From Chloroflexota bacterium (lineage in GTDB: Bacteria; Chloroflexota; Anaerolineae; Anaerolineales; Villigracilaceae), in contig JAMDBC010000117.1 of NCBI GenBank assembly GCA_023484185.1, forward strand, positions 1 through 9,139: 9,139 nt of DNA. Reading direction: 5' to 3'. Position 1 is the stretch's first letter, and each line of letters starts with the position of its first letter. The notes beneath the pieces were generated by a model. That model was not told the origin of the DNA. It was given only the letters and a program-made list of their open reading frames with translations, and ran no database searches. Shown in pieces: positions 7,174-9,139 of this stretch. The translations under genes and the position numbers were made by a program.

Positions 7174-7362
7174 TAATGCGAAGAACACGTCCCTGGACCA
7201 GCCTGACACCCGCTGGCGCGAATCCGCGTTGGGACAAAATGTGACCGGCGTTGCTCCGGGCAATTTTCTGCTTATATTATTTTGCTGGCGCTGGTTTTGA
7301 TCATCCCTATCTGGGGTGCGCTGACTGTTATTATCGAGAGGAAGAAGAATGCCAGGAAATAA
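7172..7362 (+). pseudogene. Small single-helix membrane protein, apparently disrupted
   Basis: Two overlapping frames read like halves of one short protein. From 7172, frame 2 gives NAKNTSLDQPDTRWRESALG then QNVTGVAPGNFLL (to about 7273). From about 7273, frame 1 gives IILLALVLIIPIWGALTVII then ERKKNARK and a TAA at 7360-7362. The joined product would be about 63 residues: a polar N-terminus, one transmembrane helix and a basic tail. One missing base within the ATATTATTTT stretch (about 7274-7283) would restore it. The first part also lacks an in-frame start: it would have one (ATGGATAATG) if one G were missing after ATG at 7170-7172. The stop overlaps the acylphosphatase start by 14 bases, as expected for an operon. 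The family is unknown. Confidence is limited because the fragment is short. Confidence 0.4.
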
Positions 7363-7648
7363 TGAGATCATTTGCATTCACATGTGGGTCACAGGCCGCG
7401 TGCAGGGCGTTGGCTTTCGCGCCCACGTGGAGTATCACGCGCGACAAATTGGCGGTGTTACCGGTTGGGTAAGAAATGTCGGCTATGATGTTGTTGAAGT
7501 TTTGGCAGAGGGGGAGCGAAGTTCTGTGGAAAGATTTTCCGAGCTGGTAAAACAGGGTCCGCGCGGTGCGTATGTAAGCGAATCACGCTTGGAAGAAGAA
7601 GCACCAACAGGCGAGTTTTCTGAGTTTAGTGTCAGGCGAAGTTTATAA
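7349..7648 (+). CDS. acyP: Acylphosphatase
   Basis: A 99-residue cytoplasmic enzyme that hydrolyses the carboxyl-phosphate bond of acyl phosphates. The signature WVTGRVQGVGFRAHVEYHA carries the phosphate-binding loop and catalytic Arg24. GVTGWVRNVGYDVVEVLAEG carries the catalytic Asn43. The length is normal for the family, with a short N-terminal extension. The start at 7349 has GAGAGGAAGA just upstream; an internal ATG at 7382 would leave almost no residues before the first strand. The last two codons, TTA TAA (7643-7648), form a palindrome shared with the convergent tlyA gene, so the two reading frames overlap by 6 bases. Confidence 0.93.
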   Translation: MPGNNEIICIHMWVTGRVQGVGFRAHVEYHARQIGGVTGWVRNVGYDVVEVLAEGERSSVERFSELVKQGPRGAYVSESRLEEEAPTGEFSEFSVRRSL

Positions 7649-8467
7649 CGTTTCGATATTCAAGTGTTCGAAATCTATTTCAGGCTGGCCTTCTTCTGCC
7701 GGATAAGTCAGCCAGGTCAAAAACTCAGTATTCCCCTTAGGCCCCAACAACGGACTGCGAATTAATCCGCGCACGGCAAAACCTTCAGTTTGTGCGAAGG
7801 TCAGCACATGCTGCAAAACCTGTTTGTGAATATCCGGGTCGCGGATCACGCCGCCACCGTGCGCTACGTCTTTTTTCCCAGCCTCGAATTGGGGCTTTAT
7901 AAGAGCAACGACATTCCCCATTCCTTTGCCCCTTTCCCCTTCAAGGGTTAGGGGGCTAGGGGATAAAGAGAACCAATTACTTACGACTGGCAGAAGGATG
8001 CGCAATGAAATAAACGAAGCATCGATCGTGATGATCGAAACCGGCTCCGGTAGCGACTTCACAAAACGCGCATTGGTCGATTCCATCACGACCACGCGCG
8101 GATCGTTGCGTAATTTCCAATGCAGAATGCCTTTGCCTACATCGATCGTGTATATTTTCGCCGTGCCGCGTTGCAGCATGCAATCGGTGAAGCCACCGGT
8201 CGAGGCGCCCACGTCGGCGCAGACGCGTCCATTCAAGTCGAGGCCAAAGGCTTCGATGGCGGCATCCAGCTTTTCGCCGCCGCGCGACACAAAGCGCGGC
8301 CCCCGCTCTACGTCCAGGCGCGCGGCGGGATCAACGGACGTTGCGGGCTTGAGCGCAACTTGATCGTCCACACGGACTTGTCCGGCCATGATCAAGGCCT
8401 GAGCTTTGGCGCGCGATTCGGCCAATCCGCGTTCGACGATGAGCAAATCCAATCTGACCTTTGGCAT
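7643..8467 (-). CDS. tlyA: TlyA-family rRNA 2'-O-ribose methyltransferase / hemolysin A
   Basis: A 274-residue protein with an N-terminal S4 RNA-binding domain (residues 1-60, RLDLLIVERGLAESRAKAQA) and an FtsJ-type SAM methyltransferase domain. The SAM loop is DVGASTGGFTDCML (85-98). The K-D-K-E set is visible: K67 in SRGGEKL, D149 in TIDASFISL, K191 in LIKPQFEAG, E248 in GNTEFL. Family members methylate 16S and/or 23S rRNA, and some are annotated as hemolysins. An in-frame ATG at 8503 would add 12 residues unlike the family. The start at 8467 begins with the usual MPKVRLD and sits 6 bases behind TACAAT. Residues about 167-185 (SLSPSPLTLEGERGKGMGN) are an extra loop just before VVALIKPQFE; they come from a C-rich/G-rich inverted repeat in the DNA. 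The loop lies between core strands and the catalytic residues are kept, so activity is probably retained. Confidence 0.92.
   Translation of the reverse strand: MPKVRLDLLIVERGLAESRAKAQALIMAGQVRVDDQVALKPATSVDPAARLDVERGPRFVSRGGEKLDAAIEAFGLDLNGRVCADVGASTGGFTDCMLQRGTAKIYTIDVGKGILHWKLRNDPRVVVMESTNARFVKSLPEPVSIITIDASFISLRILLPVVSNWFSLSPSPLTLEGERGKGMGNVVALIKPQFEAGKKDVAHGGGVIRDPDIHKQVLQHVLTFAQTEGFAVRGLIRSPLLGPKGNTEFLTWLTYPAEEGQPEIDFEHLNIETL
7913..7969. repeat. C-rich/G-rich inverted repeat inside tlyA, encoding an extra peptide
   Basis: CCCCTTTCCCCTT (7929-7941) faces AAGGGTTAGGGGG (7943-7955), matching at 10 of 13 positions, and a further GGCTAGGGG follows. The stretch is C-only/G-only biased, unlike the surrounding gene. 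On the - strand it reads in frame as SLSPSPLTLEGERGKGMGN. Similar SPLPLxEGxGxG peptides are encoded by dispersed palindromic repeats in other bacteria (from memory). The 57 bases given are a multiple of 3; the exact borders of the insertion cannot be fixed without a homolog. Confidence 0.6.
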
Positions 8468-8473
8468 AAGGGT

Positions 8474-8479
8474 ATTGTA
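8474..8479 (-). promoter_or_regulatory. -10 element of a probable leaderless promoter for tlyA
   Basis: On the - strand TACAAT ends 6 bases before the ATG at 8467 (TACAAT, ACCCTT, ATG). No ribosome binding site is present. The spacing equals that of the AEC and UbiA genes, and it supports 8467 over 8503 as the tlyA start because the hexamer lies between them. Confidence 0.5.
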
Positions 8480-8481
8480 AT

Positions 8482-8553
8482 TCGATATTTGGCAATTCGA
8501 CACTCGGCGCTCGAATTATCAAATATCAACTATCGAATCTCGAATATCGAGTG
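8482..8553. repeat. Short TCGAAT/ATCGA repeats in the tlyA-ubiA divergent promoter region
   Basis: The 98-base gap is filled with copies of TTCGATA, ATTCGA, CTCGAATTATC, TATCGAAT and CTCGAATATCGAG. CGATATT (8483-8489) is inverted to AATATCG (8543-8549), and CACTCG (8501-8506) to CGAGTG (8548-8553). They sit between the two divergent -10 elements, so they may be operator half-sites or simply a dispersed low-complexity repeat. Confidence 0.45.
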
Positions 8554-8559
8554 TAAAAT
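8554..8559 (+). promoter_or_regulatory. -10 element of a probable leaderless promoter for the UbiA-family gene
   Basis: TAAAAT ends 6 bases before the ATG at 8566, and no ribosome binding site fits. No good -35 is seen. It diverges from the tlyA promoter across the short repeat-rich gap. Confidence 0.45.
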
Positions 8560-8565
8560 AGTCCC

Positions 8566-9139
8566 ATGTTTCGCGCCCTGCTCAAAACAATGCGTCCGCG
8601 CCAGTGGACAAAAAATGTTTTCATCTTTGCCGCGCTGGTATTCGATAAACAATTCTTCATCGCCGCGTCGTTCCTGAAAACGCTGGCTGGATTTGCTCTG
8701 TTTTGCCTGGTCTCATCGTCGGTTTACATCTTCAACGATTTGGCTGACATCGAAGCTGATCGCAAACATCCTGAAAAAAAGAACCGGCCGATTCCGTCTG
8801 GAAAACTTCCGGTCAGTGTTGCATGGACGGCGGGAATTGTTTTGGTTGTGGTCACGCTTGGAATCGGTTACTGGCTTTCGCCCGCCTTCGCAGCCGTGAT
8901 GGGCGCATACTTTCTGCTTAACCTTGCCTATTCAAAGTGGCTCAAGCACATCCCGATCCTCGACGTGCTGATCATCGCAGCGGGGTTCGTCCTGCGCGTC
9001 GGAGCGGGCGTGACGCTGATTCATGTTGAACGTTTTTCGCCATGGCTTTACGTGGTGATGACTTTGCTTTCGCTCTTCCTCGGCTTTGGAAAACGCCGCG
9101 CCGAACTTGCGCTTCTCGAAACATGGGACTATTTTACAC
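8566..9139 (+). CDS. UbiA-family prenyltransferase, probable decaprenyl-phosphate phosphoribosyltransferase (partial)
   Basis: The first 191 residues of a membrane enzyme; the 3' end is beyond the window. It opens with LLKTMRPRQWTKNVFIFAAL, typical of the branch that transfers phosphoribose to decaprenyl phosphate (as in mycobacterial Rv3806c) for arabinan-type cell-envelope precursors. The aspartate-rich metal/pyrophosphate motif NDLADIEADRKHPEKKNRPI (residues 64-83) is intact. The later segment LAYSKWLKHIPILDVLIIAA followed by GFVLRVGAG is also family-typical. Helices lie at about 40-63, 94-110, 115-128 and 138-160. The assignment within UbiA rests on the N-terminus and the KHPEKKNRPIPSGKL block. 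Other UbiA enzymes (quinone or lipid prenylation) are less likely. Translation starts at the ATG behind TAAAAT without a ribosome binding site. Confidence 0.85.
   Translation, partial: MFRALLKTMRPRQWTKNVFIFAALVFDKQFFIAASFLKTLAGFALFCLVSSSVYIFNDLADIEADRKHPEKKNRPIPSGKLPVSVAWTAGIVLVVVTLGIGYWLSPAFAAVMGAYFLLNLAYSKWLKHIPILDVLIIAAGFVLRVGAGVTLIHVERFSPWLYVVMTLLSLFLGFGKRRAELALLETWDYFT

Noticed and set aside
8468..8503. tlyA start at the ATG at 8503
   Set aside because: It adds 12 residues unlike the family, and the -10 element for the shorter start lies inside the extension.
1..9139. CRISPR arrays, tRNA or rRNA genes, intact transposases
   Set aside because: No regularly spaced direct repeats, cloverleaf sequences, conserved rRNA segments or transposase motifs were seen on either strand.

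Overview
The window looks like part of a chromosome from a member of the Chloroflexota, probably the Anaerolineae. This is inferred from the gene set: a mevalonate-pathway decarboxylase, an M50 protease with a large insert before its NWLPIGGFV segment, a HEAT-repeat protein, an MscL with a C-terminal zinc ribbon, and a decaprenyl-phosphate phosphoribosyltransferase-like UbiA protein. No marker gene settles the assignment. Apart from tlyA, all genes lie on the + strand. I see no rRNA, tRNA, CRISPR array or intact insertion sequence.

Region 1 (1-2007) is a tight three-gene cluster for envelope proteins: a DUF5305-type membrane protein, a small exported RTX-repeat (calcium-binding type) protein, and the mechanosensitive channel MscL. 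Neighbouring frames overlap or are 1 base apart. The first gene is broken by what looks like one extra A in an AAA run. The third is broken by a deletion that fits 22 bases in the first transmembrane helix. A 330-base gap (2008-2337) follows, holding at most a faint, frameshifted reverse-strand coding remnant.

Region 2 (2338-5980) starts with an intact mevalonate (di)phosphate decarboxylase. A 141-base fold-back repeat follows it. Next come an RseP-like M50 site-2 protease, interrupted by an in-frame TAA between its two active-site motifs, and a HEAT-repeat protein whose start overlaps the protease stop (TAATG). The 5981-6255 gap carries a likely terminator and a second inverted repeat.

Region 3 (6256-7648) encodes an AEC-family transporter, a small and apparently disrupted one-helix membrane protein, and acylphosphatase. 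Acylphosphatase converges on tlyA (rRNA 2'-O-methyltransferase/hemolysin A family, - strand); the two stop codons share one TTATAA palindrome. tlyA contains an extra peptide encoded by a C-rich/G-rich inverted repeat.

Region 4 (8468-9139) is a short repeat-rich divergent promoter region, followed by a UbiA-family prenyltransferase cut by the window edge. The AEC, tlyA and ubiA genes each have a -10-like hexamer exactly 6 bases before the ATG, which points to leaderless transcripts.

No convincing new system appears. The most notable signals are three clearly broken genes plus a fourth probable one in 9 kb (local decay or assembly error), the repeat-encoded peptide in TlyA, the leaderless promoter pattern, and an Asn in place of a substrate-contacting Lys in the decarboxylase that may bear on which mevalonate pathway is used.
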